Part shown: piece after piece, positions 7,075 to 14,778 of the stretch
Layout of the letters: every line of letters begins with the position of its first letter
How positions within the stretch are numbered: position 1 is the stretch's first letter
Assembly (NCBI RefSeq): GCF_049532895.1
Contig: NZ_CP064031.1
Span: forward strand, 4,960,001-5,024,000
Length of the DNA stretch: 64,000 nucleotides
Direction of reading: 5' to 3'
From: Dyella_B acidisoli
Lineage (GTDB): Bacteria; Pseudomonadota; Gammaproteobacteria; Xanthomonadales; Rhodanobacteraceae
The notes under the pieces: model-generated
Database searches by the model: none
The model's input: only the letters and a program-made list of their open reading frames with translations
What the model was told of the DNA's origin: nothing
Program-made: the position numbers and the translations under genes

Positions 7075-9603
7075 TCAATTCGTGCCGTTGTAGTTGTCGA
7101 TGGTCTGCACCAGGCGATTCAGCGCGTCATAGCCCAACTGGCGCTGGATACCTAAGCCATCGGCGCTCTGCACCAAGTTGCCGTTGGCGTCGTAGCTTCC
7201 GCTTGCGCTGGCGTCGAACACGGTGTGGCTAAGGCCGTCCATCACCTTCGTGAGTTGGCCCAGAGTGTTGAAATTGCGGCTCAGGCTCTTATGCAATGTG
7301 CCTGTGGAGTCGTAAACCTGTTCGACAGTTTTGTCGCCGGCGGCATCGAGCGTGTATTGCACGTAGTTGCCTTGGGCATCGGTGACCTTCACCAAGCGGT
7401 GCGCGGTGTCGTAGCCGTAGGTGGTAGCAACACCATCCGGATCGGTGACCGTCTGCACTGCACCGTACGGAGTGTAGCCGAAGGCCACTTGTGCGCCGCC
7501 GACACTGCGTGAGGCGAGCCAACCGCGCGGCGTATAGCTCAGATCCGTATTGGTGCCGTTGGCGTCGGTGATACGCGTAGGACGACCATCCGCATCGTAG
7601 GAAACGAAGGTGGTGATGTGCCCCTGCGGATCGGTGACCGTGTGCAGGTCGCCCGCCTGATAGCACGCCGTACCTGGCGTCCCGCAGTTCACGGAGCTGC
7701 TGTTTAGGTAATAGCTGTAGGTCGTCGTTTGCGTCAGGTCGGTACGTGAACCGGTAGCAGTGAGCATCAAGCCGACGATAGGGCACTGCGTTGTGTCGAC
7801 GGCAGTGCAGTAGGTATAGGTCCAGCGGCGCACGCCAGCGGGTACGGCGCCGGTGTTGTTGCAGGTGTAACCGGATGCGGCACTGTTCGTAGGATCGATG
7901 TCACAACGGGCCAGCGTTTGACCAGTGGCGTTGTAGACCCACTGCGTATTGCTGATGGCGGTACCAGAGGCATTCAGCACCGTGCGCGTCAGCGGGAGAC
8001 GCAATGCAGAGTTCCATGTGACCGTTGTAGTGCGCTGGTTCGACGCGCCTTGTGCGTCGACCTGCTGTGTCAGCAAGCCATTGTTGCTATAGGTAGTGGC
8101 CGTTACGTTCCCATTGAAATCAACGTATGAAGCAGGATTACCATTTGCATCATACGTGCGTGTTTGCCAGGACTGATTGCACTGCGACCCGCAAGGCGCG
8201 CTGACACTCGCCGCCTGAGTCAGGCCACTTGTCGTCTTAGAGAATCCCATCGTCATGTTGGCACCGAGGGGATACTGCACTGTGGATGTGCCGTCACTGT
8301 TGTAGGTAACTTGAGTCGTTCCCACGTTGCCAGCGAAGCTCGAAGACGTAGCTAGCCCATTGCTGTTATACGTCGCGTAGACATAGCGAACGCCGGCCTC
8401 ATCAATGATGCCAGTCAGCGTGCTAGGCAGGTTTGCGCCGCTCGTCTGCGATGATTCGTTATAGACATACTGCCGCGTCTTACCATCTGGATACTGGACT
8501 GAAAGTAAATTTCCGACGCTATCGTACGAATACGTCAGCGCACCCAAGTCGGGCAACGTAACTTGGTGAAGAGAGCGGTTGGAGTTGTAGGAAAAATTGA
8601 GTTGGCGGCCTTTGGGGTCGGTCACAGTAAGCAGCAATCCTGCCACTGGAGCGACGGACGCTGGTGTTGATGTGGTGCTGTAGGCAAGAGTAATGCCTTG
8701 CCCAGAGTCGTCAGAGACCGACTGCAACAAGCCGCTTGTCGCATCGTATGTTTCGTATTGCCGCAAGTCTGAAACAAACAGCGTGTACGAGACCGCTGTC
8801 CCTTGTGCATTGTCGTTTTCCAGGAGCTGATCAGCCACATCTGGATCGGTTACCCAGACACCGTTCGATTTCGTAAACCCTTCTTGGGTCCCATCGGGCC
8901 GAATCAGCACGAGGGATGACGTCGGCGATCCCTGCAGCAACAAGGTGCGATCAAAACTGTGCCGCCATTGCAAACCCATTTCCGACGAAGTCGTCGCGGC
9001 CGCACTGTTGTAGAAGCGCCGAAATACTAGCCAGCGGTTGTCTGAGTAATCTTCCGCCTCTTCGTATTCGTTACCTGTCGCCGCGTTGATAGGCTCTCCC
9101 ACCAAATTGGGACAACTCTTGCCACCTTGACCGCTACCGGAGCGACAATCACTGCCCAGATCCTTCGCTTGGTTAACGTTGTATTGAGTGGCTACAACAA
9201 CATAACCATCGCCACCGCATCCATTACCCAGATCCACCCAGGCCACCCCACCCCCGTTGCTATCTGACGGTGTGTGGTACGTCACGGGCCAAGTACATTG
9301 AGGCATGTGCCAAACGCTCTGGTACGCTGCCCAATACATCTGGAGCGCTATTGAAACTGTTGGCCACGGACCGTGATACGTATACGCCACTTGTGTGTAA
9401 GGCGGCCCCCAATAGTGAGGTGAGCTGGTAGATCCTGTTGAAGCCGCTGTGGCAAATTTCGATACAACTAATGGGACACTGGCAACTGTTGCAGGTGCCG
9501 TAGCTGACTTTGCAGGCTCCGTTTGCGCGCAAGATGCAGAAGCCAAGCCAATGCCAAGCACACCAACACCAAGCGCTAACAATGAACGTCTTGTAAGTTC
9601 CAT
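7075..9603 (-). CDS. Exported YD-repeat protein, N-terminal half of an Rhs-like protein (copy A)
   Basis: 842 residues. The N-terminus MELTRRSLLALGVGVLGIGL looks like a signal peptide with a twin-arginine (TRRSLL) pattern. A DUF6531-like entry domain follows (PINAATGNEYEEAEDY ... LVFRRFYNS ... WRHSFDRTLLL, about 170-240), then YD repeats to the end. It stops at RLVQTIDNYNGTN with no Rhs core and no tip. It is paralogous to the gene upstream; the last 65 residues are almost identical. The stop is 109 bases before the start of the core-bearing gene, so the two products together make one full-length Rhs shell. It lacks PAAR or VgrG neighbours, so type VI delivery is not supported. Confidence 0.86.
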   Translation of the reverse strand: MELTRRSLLALGVGVLGIGLASASCAQTEPAKSATAPATVASVPLVVSKFATAASTGSTSSPHYWGPPYTQVAYTYHGPWPTVSIALQMYWAAYQSVWHMPQCTWPVTYHTPSDSNGGGVAWVDLGNGCGGDGYVVVATQYNVNQAKDLGSDCRSGSGQGGKSCPNLVGEPINAATGNEYEEAEDYSDNRWLVFRRFYNSAAATTSSEMGLQWRHSFDRTLLLQGSPTSSLVLIRPDGTQEGFTKSNGVWVTDPDVADQLLENDNAQGTAVSYTLFVSDLRQYETYDATSGLLQSVSDDSGQGITLAYSTTSTPASVAPVAGLLLTVTDPKGRQLNFSYNSNRSLHQVTLPDLGALTYSYDSVGNLLSVQYPDGKTRQYVYNESSQTSGANLPSTLTGIIDEAGVRYVYATYNSNGLATSSSFAGNVGTTQVTYNSDGTSTVQYPLGANMTMGFSKTTSGLTQAASVSAPCGSQCNQSWQTRTYDANGNPASYVDFNGNVTATTYSNNGLLTQQVDAQGASNQRTTTVTWNSALRLPLTRTVLNASGTAISNTQWVYNATGQTLARCDIDPTNSAASGYTCNNTGAVPAGVRRWTYTYCTAVDTTQCPIVGLMLTATGSRTDLTQTTTYSYYLNSSSVNCGTPGTACYQAGDLHTVTDPQGHITTFVSYDADGRPTRITDANGTNTDLSYTPRGWLASRSVGGAQVAFGYTPYGAVQTVTDPDGVATTYGYDTAHRLVKVTDAQGNYVQYTLDAAGDKTVEQVYDSTGTLHKSLSRNFNTLGQLTKVMDGLSHTVFDASASGSYDANGNLVQSADGLGIQRQLGYDALNRLVQTIDNYNGTN

Positions 9604-9675
9604 TCCTTTTCCCCTGCATTACGAACACGTCGGCGCACAATCACACCCACGTATTGGCGGCTGATACTTCTTTCC

Positions 9676-12117
9676 CTAGTTCGTTCCGTTGTAGTTGTCG
9701 AGGGTCTGCACCAAGCGATTAAGGGCGTCATAGCCCAATTGCCGCTGGATACCCAAGCCATCCGCACTTTGGACTAGGTTGCCGTTGGCGTCATAACTAC
9801 CGCTCGCGCTGGCGTCGAACACGGTATGGTTGAGGCCGTCTATCGTTTTAGTGAGCTGACCCAGTGCGTTGAAGGTGCGAGTCAGGCTCTTGCGCGATGT
9901 GCCGCTGGAATCAAACACTTGCTCGGCTGTTTTATTGCCGGCTGCATCCAAGGTGTATTGGATGTAGTTACCTTGGCTATCCGTAACCTTCGCCAAGCGG
10001 TGCGCGGCATCGTAGCTATAGGTGGTAATGACGCCATCCGGGTCAGTGACAGTTTGCACAGCGCCGTAGGGGGTATAGGTGAAGCTAGTAGTGGCACCAC
10101 CCACATTGCGCGAGGCGAGCCAACCACGCGGGGTGTAGGTCATATCTGTGTTGATGCCATTGGCGTCGATGACACGTGTAATACGACCATCGGCATCGTA
10201 GGAGCCGATGGTAGTGACGTGCCCTTGAGGATCAGTGACGGTATGTAGATCACCGGTTTGGTAGCAAGCTGCGCCGGGCGTGCCGCAATTCGCAGCACTA
10301 CTATTCATGTAGTAGTTGTAAGCGGTCGTCTGTGTAGTGTCGGCGCGTGGGCCGGTTGCGGTCAGCATCAAGCCAATCAGCGGGCATTGCATGCTATCGA
10401 TCGCGTTGCAATACGTGTAAGTCCAGCGACGCACCCCGGAAGGGGTGGTGCCCGAATTGCTACAGCTATAACCGGAGGCGGCACTATTGGAAGCATCAAT
10501 GTCGCACTTGGCGAGCGCCTGACCAAGGTTGTTGTAGACCCACTGTGTCGATGTGACTAGCGTTCCATTGGCATCGCTAATCGTCTTTGACAATGGGAGG
10601 CGAAGCGTATCGTTCCAAGTTAAGTTCGTTGTTCGCTGGTTTGACGTGCCAGAGGCTTCGATCCTTTGGTTTAGAAGCCAATAAGGATCATAGGTGGTTG
10701 TGGTGACGTTACCGTTGAAATCGGTGTACGACGCTGGATTGCTGTTTGAGTCGTACGTGAGTGTCTTCCATGGTTGATTGCAAGACGGATTGCACGATGC
10801 GCTCGCGGAGCTAACACGATTAAATCCGTTGACCCATGCAAAGCTGAGGTTAACGCTTTGACCAAGAGAATATTGGACGGTTGAAGAACCATCCGAGTTG
10901 TAGGTGATCTGGGTGGTAAAGGCATTCCCTGCAAAGCTGGAGGAAATGGCCTGGCCGTAGCTGTTATAGGCCGTGTTTGCATAGCGGCTGGACGCTTCGT
11001 CGATGATGCCTGTCATCGCATTGGGCAAGCTGTTGCCACCCGTCAACGATGATTCGTTATAGACGTATTGCTTGGTCTTTCCGTCTGGATACTGGACGGA
11101 AGCAAGATTGTTGCTTGAGTCATAGGTATATGCGAGTACGCCACCATCCGGTTGCGTCACCTGCGAAACATTGCCACTGCTGTTGTAGGTGAGATGAAGC
11201 TGACGCCCGTTGGGGTCAGTCACCGTTATCAACAGGCCTGACTTTGGAGCAATCGACGTTGGCGTCGAGGATGTGCTGTAAGTGAGCGTGATGCCATTAC
11301 CGGTTTCGTCGGTTTCGGACTGCAGCACGCCCGCAGCATTGAAGTTATCGAAATGTCGGGAGGCCCCATCGAAAACCGTGTAACCGACGACGGCACCCTG
11401 CGCGTTTGCATTGGCGGTCAGCGTGTCGATCGACGCGGAATCACTCGTCCACACATTGTTAGTCTGAGTGAATAGTTCCTGCGTACCGTCTGGCCGAAGT
11501 AGGTTGATTTGGGTAATGGGGTTACCGATCAGCGTCAGTGACCGATCGAAACTATGCCGCCATAGATACCCTATTGCCGACAGACTTGACTGATAGCTGT
11601 TGTAGTCGCGTCGAAAGGTTAGCCAAGGCCCACCTTCGTAATCCACTTCTTCCAGGAATTTATTGCCAATTGCCGCATTGATGGGATCTCCGACCAGCGG
11701 AGACCCATGGCCGACCGATCCGACGTTTTTTGAAGGGTTATACGAGCAATCGTATACACCGATGATATTGGTACGCGAACCACCGCTATCGGTCATGATT
11801 TGCCAGACGTCGGTCCATCCCGTCCATCCACGATCATCCGGCTTTGTATAGCAAGAGAGCCATATTCCCGGATAGTTCACATCCCAGCCGTTGCATGCGT
11901 CAGAGCTGAGCCAGTGTCGAACGTCAGCACAGCTTGCGGCATCGGCACGCACCAAGCCTGGTGTAACGCAGATCGCCAGAAGAACACATGACGTGAACCA
12001 GCCAATGGCACGTCTCCATCGTTGCAACCACTGCGGCAAAAGGTCGGTCCCTTTCAAAACAGCCTGCGAATTGGACACACCAAAACCGGGCAACCTTGCC
12101 CACTGACCGAAGCGCAT
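9676..12117 (-). CDS. Exported YD-repeat protein, N-terminal half of an Rhs-like protein (copy B)
   Basis: 813 residues and first gene of the array. A long N-terminal segment contains a hydrophobic export signal (RRAIGWFTSCVLLAICVTPG, ending near ADA). A Cys-rich short domain is followed by a DUF6531-like domain (GDPINAAIGNKFLEEVDY ... RDYNS ... LWRHSFDRSLTL) and YD repeats. It ends at RLVQTLDNYNGTN, the same residue as copy A. The start ATG at 12117 has GGGGATC upstream. It differs from copy A mainly in the first 150 residues and resembles it strongly toward the end, which points to tandem duplication with diversification or gene conversion. A CRP-type palindrome lies 84 bases upstream. Confidence 0.86.
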   Translation of the reverse strand: MRFGQWARLPGFGVSNSQAVLKGTDLLPQWLQRWRRAIGWFTSCVLLAICVTPGLVRADAASCADVRHWLSSDACNGWDVNYPGIWLSCYTKPDDRGWTGWTDVWQIMTDSGGSRTNIIGVYDCSYNPSKNVGSVGHGSPLVGDPINAAIGNKFLEEVDYEGGPWLTFRRDYNSYQSSLSAIGYLWRHSFDRSLTLIGNPITQINLLRPDGTQELFTQTNNVWTSDSASIDTLTANANAQGAVVGYTVFDGASRHFDNFNAAGVLQSETDETGNGITLTYSTSSTPTSIAPKSGLLITVTDPNGRQLHLTYNSSGNVSQVTQPDGGVLAYTYDSSNNLASVQYPDGKTKQYVYNESSLTGGNSLPNAMTGIIDEASSRYANTAYNSYGQAISSSFAGNAFTTQITYNSDGSSTVQYSLGQSVNLSFAWVNGFNRVSSASASCNPSCNQPWKTLTYDSNSNPASYTDFNGNVTTTTYDPYWLLNQRIEASGTSNQRTTNLTWNDTLRLPLSKTISDANGTLVTSTQWVYNNLGQALAKCDIDASNSAASGYSCSNSGTTPSGVRRWTYTYCNAIDSMQCPLIGLMLTATGPRADTTQTTAYNYYMNSSAANCGTPGAACYQTGDLHTVTDPQGHVTTIGSYDADGRITRVIDANGINTDMTYTPRGWLASRNVGGATTSFTYTPYGAVQTVTDPDGVITTYSYDAAHRLAKVTDSQGNYIQYTLDAAGNKTAEQVFDSSGTSRKSLTRTFNALGQLTKTIDGLNHTVFDASASGSYDANGNLVQSADGLGIQRQLGYDALNRLVQTLDNYNGTN

Positions 12118-12200
12118 TCGTGATCCCCTGTGCGGTGCAACAGACTGCGGCAGTGCACACCGGAATGCGTGAATGGTTTGTGATGATTTTTAACTGGTCA

Positions 12201-12216
12201 CGTGATCCATATCACG
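12201..12216. promoter_or_regulatory. CRP/Clp/FNR-type palindrome upstream of the Rhs array
   Basis: CGTGATCCATATCACG is a perfect 16-base palindrome matching GTGA-N6-TCAC, the core of CRP-family operators (CRP/Vfr; Clp in Xanthomonads). It is centred about 91 bases upstream of the start codon of the first Rhs-like gene, a usual place for activation. The match is seen; the regulator is inferred. Confidence 0.45.
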
Positions 12217-12722
12217 AACCGCGTGAGTGCAGGAAACCCCTTACAGGTTAGCGTGCACAAGGACTACAGAAGCAGATGTGCTCGGCGTCCCGGAGCTATG
12301 CGCGACAATCTTCGCTACCGCATGACCCGATAGATCGCCTCCCTTTTGAGAAAGAAACGAGCGCCCTTACGGGCGCCCGGTCGGACGTCGGCTTCCATGC
12401 TGCGGCGGGCCCACCGCGGACGCCAGGACATTCCGGCGAGCGTATATATGGAAATCCTTTGGTGGACATCAAGGTCATCGCTAGCTGTTAGCCAGCTGCT
12501 ACAGCGCGGCCAGTGCGAGCTGCGCGCTGACCCCCGCCACGCCCGCGATGCCTTCGGAGATCGATTTCGACGCAGATACCCACAGCTCACCGGTGGGCAG
12601 CGGGCTCAAGGACTGAGTAACTACGAAGGGGATGGGCAGACGCAAAGTGACGCGTGCCCGGGCCGTTTCCGGTATCACCGCCTTCTGACTACTTCCCAAA
12701 ATGGCAGGGGGCGTCGGAAAAA

Positions 12723-12997
12723 GGTAATCCCGGTAACCATGCCCCAAAACAGGTGGTAACCCATTGAAATTAAAGGAAGGAAAGATTACCCCTAAGAGGT
12801 AATTTCCGGTAACCACAAAGGTAATCGTCTGCTAAGTCATTGATTTTTAGGCAGAGACACTCTTGCGGAGGTTACCTTTTAAGTAAGGTAACTAGTTACC
12901 TCATGATTACCTTAAGGTTACCTTTTGCCATTATCCGTATCCATTTGTTCTTATTGACAAAAGTGGCTCTTTTTCACACAAGGTTACCTTGGTTACC
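12723..12997. repeat. Array of about 13 GGTAAC / GGTTACC motifs
   Basis: Within 275 bases the motif GGTAA(C/T) or its complement occurs at 12723, 12732, 12755, 12785, 12798, 12808, 12820, 12870, 12887, 12895, 12906, 12916, 12982 and 12991, in both orientations and at irregular spacing. The copies at 12887 and 12895 form a perfect palindrome GGTAACTAGTTACC. The left copies read mainly GGTAA, the right copies mainly GGTTACC. Surrounding sequence is AT-rich (runs such as AGGTTACCTTTT). This could be a multi-site operator or iterons of a replication origin. Confidence 0.75.
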
Positions 12998-13113
12998 TTT
13001 TTCCGAACAACCCGGAAATTTTGCGGGAGTAGATATCCACGTTCTCCCCTGGTACGCCCACAACTTGTAGTTGCTTACCGAGCGCTTGCACACAAACCGC
13101 TGTGTCAGTACAG

Positions 13114-13144
13114 TTCAACCGCCGGGTTGAATTTTTCAACCCGG
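13114..13144. promoter_or_regulatory. Nested TTCAACC/GGTTGAA inverted repeats, likely operator
   Basis: Three alternating half sites: TTCAACC (13114-13120), GGTTGAA (13125-13131) and TTCAACC (13135-13141). The last two extend to a perfect 10-bp stem CCGGGTTGAA / TTCAACCCGG with a 3-base loop. They lie 62-92 bases upstream of the XRE gene, where an autoregulatory operator is expected. The site could also act as an RNA hairpin in the leader. Confidence 0.5.
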
Positions 13145-13205
13145 AAGAAAAAGGGCCGCCACCGAGGGGAACCACTATGTATCGGAGCAAAAATCGGAGA
13201 ACGAC

Positions 13206-13577
13206 ATGCTGACTGAGTTCGGCAAAAAGCTGAGGACCCTACGTATCGAGCACGGCCAAACGCTCTCGGACCTCGGAAAACTGCTGGATTTGAGTAGTGC
13301 GTTTATTTCCGCCATCGAAACCGGCCGTAAGCCCGTGCCGGCGGGGTTCGCAAGGAAAGCGGCTGAGGTATTGGGATTGAACGCGCAAGAAGCCAATGAG
13401 CTGGACCGAGCCGCGTCGAAAAACGTAGTTGCCATCAATCTACCGCTGGAGGGCAAAAGTGATCACGCAAAAGAGTTGGCCGTAGCTTTCGCGCGCCGCT
13501 TCGAGACGATGTCCGATGCGGATGTAAAGAAGCTGCTTGGGGATCTCGGCGACAACACGAAAAAGGATAAGAAATGA
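13206..13577 (+). CDS. XRE-family helix-turn-helix regulator
   Basis: 123 residues. The N-terminal HTH_3 domain (about 5-62) reads FGKKLRTLRIEHGQTLSDLGKLLDLSSAFISAIETGRKPVP, with SSAFISAIE as the recognition helix. The C-terminal half is helical and charged, ending in a Lys-rich tail. The start has a GGAGAACGAC ribosome site. It overlaps the following ImmA/IrrE-type gene by four bases (ATGA), the usual arrangement where the peptidase cleaves or inactivates the repressor, as in ICEBs1 ImmR-ImmA. It probably binds the nested repeats upstream. Confidence 0.88.
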   Translation: MLTEFGKKLRTLRIEHGQTLSDLGKLLDLSSAFISAIETGRKPVPAGFARKAAEVLGLNAQEANELDRAASKNVVAINLPLEGKSDHAKELAVAFARRFETMSDADVKKLLGDLGDNTKKDKK

Positions 13578-14095
13578 GTGGTGTTTGTTTAGACGTGCCA
13601 GGTCGCAGCAACGCCAGCTTGATGGACCTGGCCCAGAGCGTAAGGCAATCACTGAGATGGGAAAAACCCTATTTTCCGATTGCGCAGTTCATGGAGCTGG
13701 GCCTGCCGACCTTATGGCCTGACTACGAATTCCAGGTAGTAGAACGTCAGATGATGCCATCGGAACACGGATTAACGTATCCCGATAAGAGGCTCGTGCT
13801 CATCCGAGAAGATGTTTACGAAGGCGCGCTACGGGGAGCTGGCCGAGATCGTTTCACTATGGCACATGAGCTTGGCCATTTGCTTTTACACACAAATGTC
13901 GGCATGGCTAGGCATGTGCAGAAGGGGACCATACCAGCCTATCGCGACTCGGAATGGCAGGCGAACGCCTTTGCGGGAGCCCTGCTGATACCACGATTCG
14001 CGGTAAACGATGGCCCAACCATCGACCAAATCATGGAGCGGTGCGGAGTATCTCGCGATGCCGCGGAGGTACAAATGAAAAAATATCGCACCTAA
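13574..14095 (+). CDS. ImmA/IrrE-family metallopeptidase
   Basis: 173 residues with the zinc-peptidase motif HELGHLLLH (about 96-104, HExxH) preceded by RFTMAHELG, and a downstream acidic context in SEWQANAFAGALLIPRFAV that supplies the third metal ligand (ExxxN/D-A-F type), typical of COG2856. Family members degrade or derepress their partner XRE repressor in response to a signal such as DNA damage. Translationally coupled to the XRE gene. In this setting it is likely the lysogeny or cargo switch of the mobile region, or a stand-alone stress switch. Confidence 0.88.
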   Translation: MSGVCLDVPGRSNASLMDLAQSVRQSLRWEKPYFPIAQFMELGLPTLWPDYEFQVVERQMMPSEHGLTYPDKRLVLIREDVYEGALRGAGRDRFTMAHELGHLLLHTNVGMARHVQKGTIPAYRDSEWQANAFAGALLIPRFAVNDGPTIDQIMERCGVSRDAAEVQMKKYRT

Positions 14096-14244
14096 AAAGA
14101 AAAAGGCAAACCAGCGCCAACTGGCTTGCCTCCGAATCCTAGTGGATAGAGCGCCACGCGGATCTTGCTCTCCTACAAACAGCACCCGGGATGTTATCCG
14201 GCTTGTGGGGTGGGAGCAAGTAACCTCGCTCTGAGGTAACTCTT

Positions 14245-14388
14245 ATGGTCGAAATGACCAGTCGTAAGCCTGCCCCACCAGGTTACCGGTGGATATTCAC
14301 CCGCTACCGCAAGGTGCGGAACTCCAACAAAGTCCTCGATGCCCATGAGTACGGGTACGAATCTTGGGCTTTTCTCGTAAGGGCCTAA
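14245..14388 (+). CDS. Small basic/aromatic protein, 47 residues
   Basis: Begins MVEMTSRKPAPPGYRWIFTR and ends EYGYESWAFLVRA, rich in Tyr, Trp and Arg, with the look of a conserved short phage-associated protein. A GAGGTAAC ribosome site precedes the ATG at 14245; a second in-frame ATG lies at 14254. A strong intrinsic terminator follows its stop by eight bases, which supports a real transcript. No function is known to me. It lies 149 bases downstream of the ImmA/IrrE gene and may share its transcript. Confidence 0.6.
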   Translation: MVEMTSRKPAPPGYRWIFTRYRKVRNSNKVLDAHEYGYESWAFLVRA

Positions 14389-14395
14389 TAGCCCA

Positions 14396-14423
14396 CCCGG
14401 GTGCCTATGGCACCCGGGGTTTT
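14396..14423 (+). terminator. Intrinsic terminator
   Basis: CCCGGGTGCC-TAT-GGCACCCGGG, a perfect 10-bp stem with a 3-base loop followed by GTTTT. It ends the transcript of the 47-residue gene and probably of the XRE-ImmA pair. Confidence 0.85.
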
Positions 14424-14603
14424 CGGGTAACTCGCCGGCGACACCGCTTTCATTCCACAGTAGTGATGCTTCCTTGGTGGTACATCTGGTGGTACAGCTG
14501 CGAAGATGGATCCAGTACTGCCTAAATAAAACATATTGTTGCGCCCTTAATTCGGCGGCTGGTGGGCCCACCATCTAGCCATCCAGCGACACCTATTGTT
14601 CGT

Positions 14604-14707
14604 TAAAGCATAAGTTGTCCGTTTCGGACAACTATTGGTTTAACTAAAGCATAAAGTGTCCGCGCGATCGCCAAATGGCGCATATGTCCGCTTGGGGTGG
14701 CGGACAT
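14604..14707. repeat. Direct and inverted repeats, recombination-site-like patch
   Basis: Two 18-base direct repeats TAAAGCATAAGTTGTCCG (14604) and TAAAGCATAAAGTGTCCG (14645) match at 16 of 18 positions. The first runs into the palindrome GTTGTCCG-TTT-CGGACAAC (14614-14632). A third hairpin ATGTCCGC ... GCGGACAT is at 14684-14707. Upstream, TGGTGGTACA is repeated at 14475 and 14487. The remaining intergenic sequence between 14424 and 14778 shows no gene. The layout recalls accessory sites of site-specific recombinases, but no recombinase gene is nearby. Confidence 0.5.
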
Positions 14708-14778
14708 TACCAGGGCGACGCCCCAGCTCATCTGAATCCACGAACTACTGAATGGCTGTGGCCGCTCGTCCCGATGGT

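Larger units (their letters stand above)
12118..13205. other. 1.1 kb intergenic region between the Rhs array and the XRE regulator
   Basis: No gene is supported with confidence. A minus-strand reading at 12499-12816 (105 residues, ending SISEGIAGVAGVSAQLALAAL) looks partly protein-like, and a GC hairpin at 12361-12376 (GCGCCC-TTAC-GGGCGC) lies beyond its stop, so it could be a degenerate or real small gene. The right half is AT-rich and holds the GGTAAC/GGTTACC array and the operator-like repeats listed separately. Confidence 0.6.

Noticed and set aside
12499..12816. 105-residue minus-strand frame before the GGTAAC array
   Set aside because: Partly protein-like, but its start lies inside the repeat array with no ribosome site and no known family; kept only as a comment.
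12723..12997. Reading the GGTTACC array as a CRISPR
   Set aside because: Units are only 6-7 bases, in both orientations, with no regular spacers and no cas genes.
14194..14574. 126-residue minus-strand frame
   Set aside because: Runs through the terminator and antisense to the better supported 47-residue gene.
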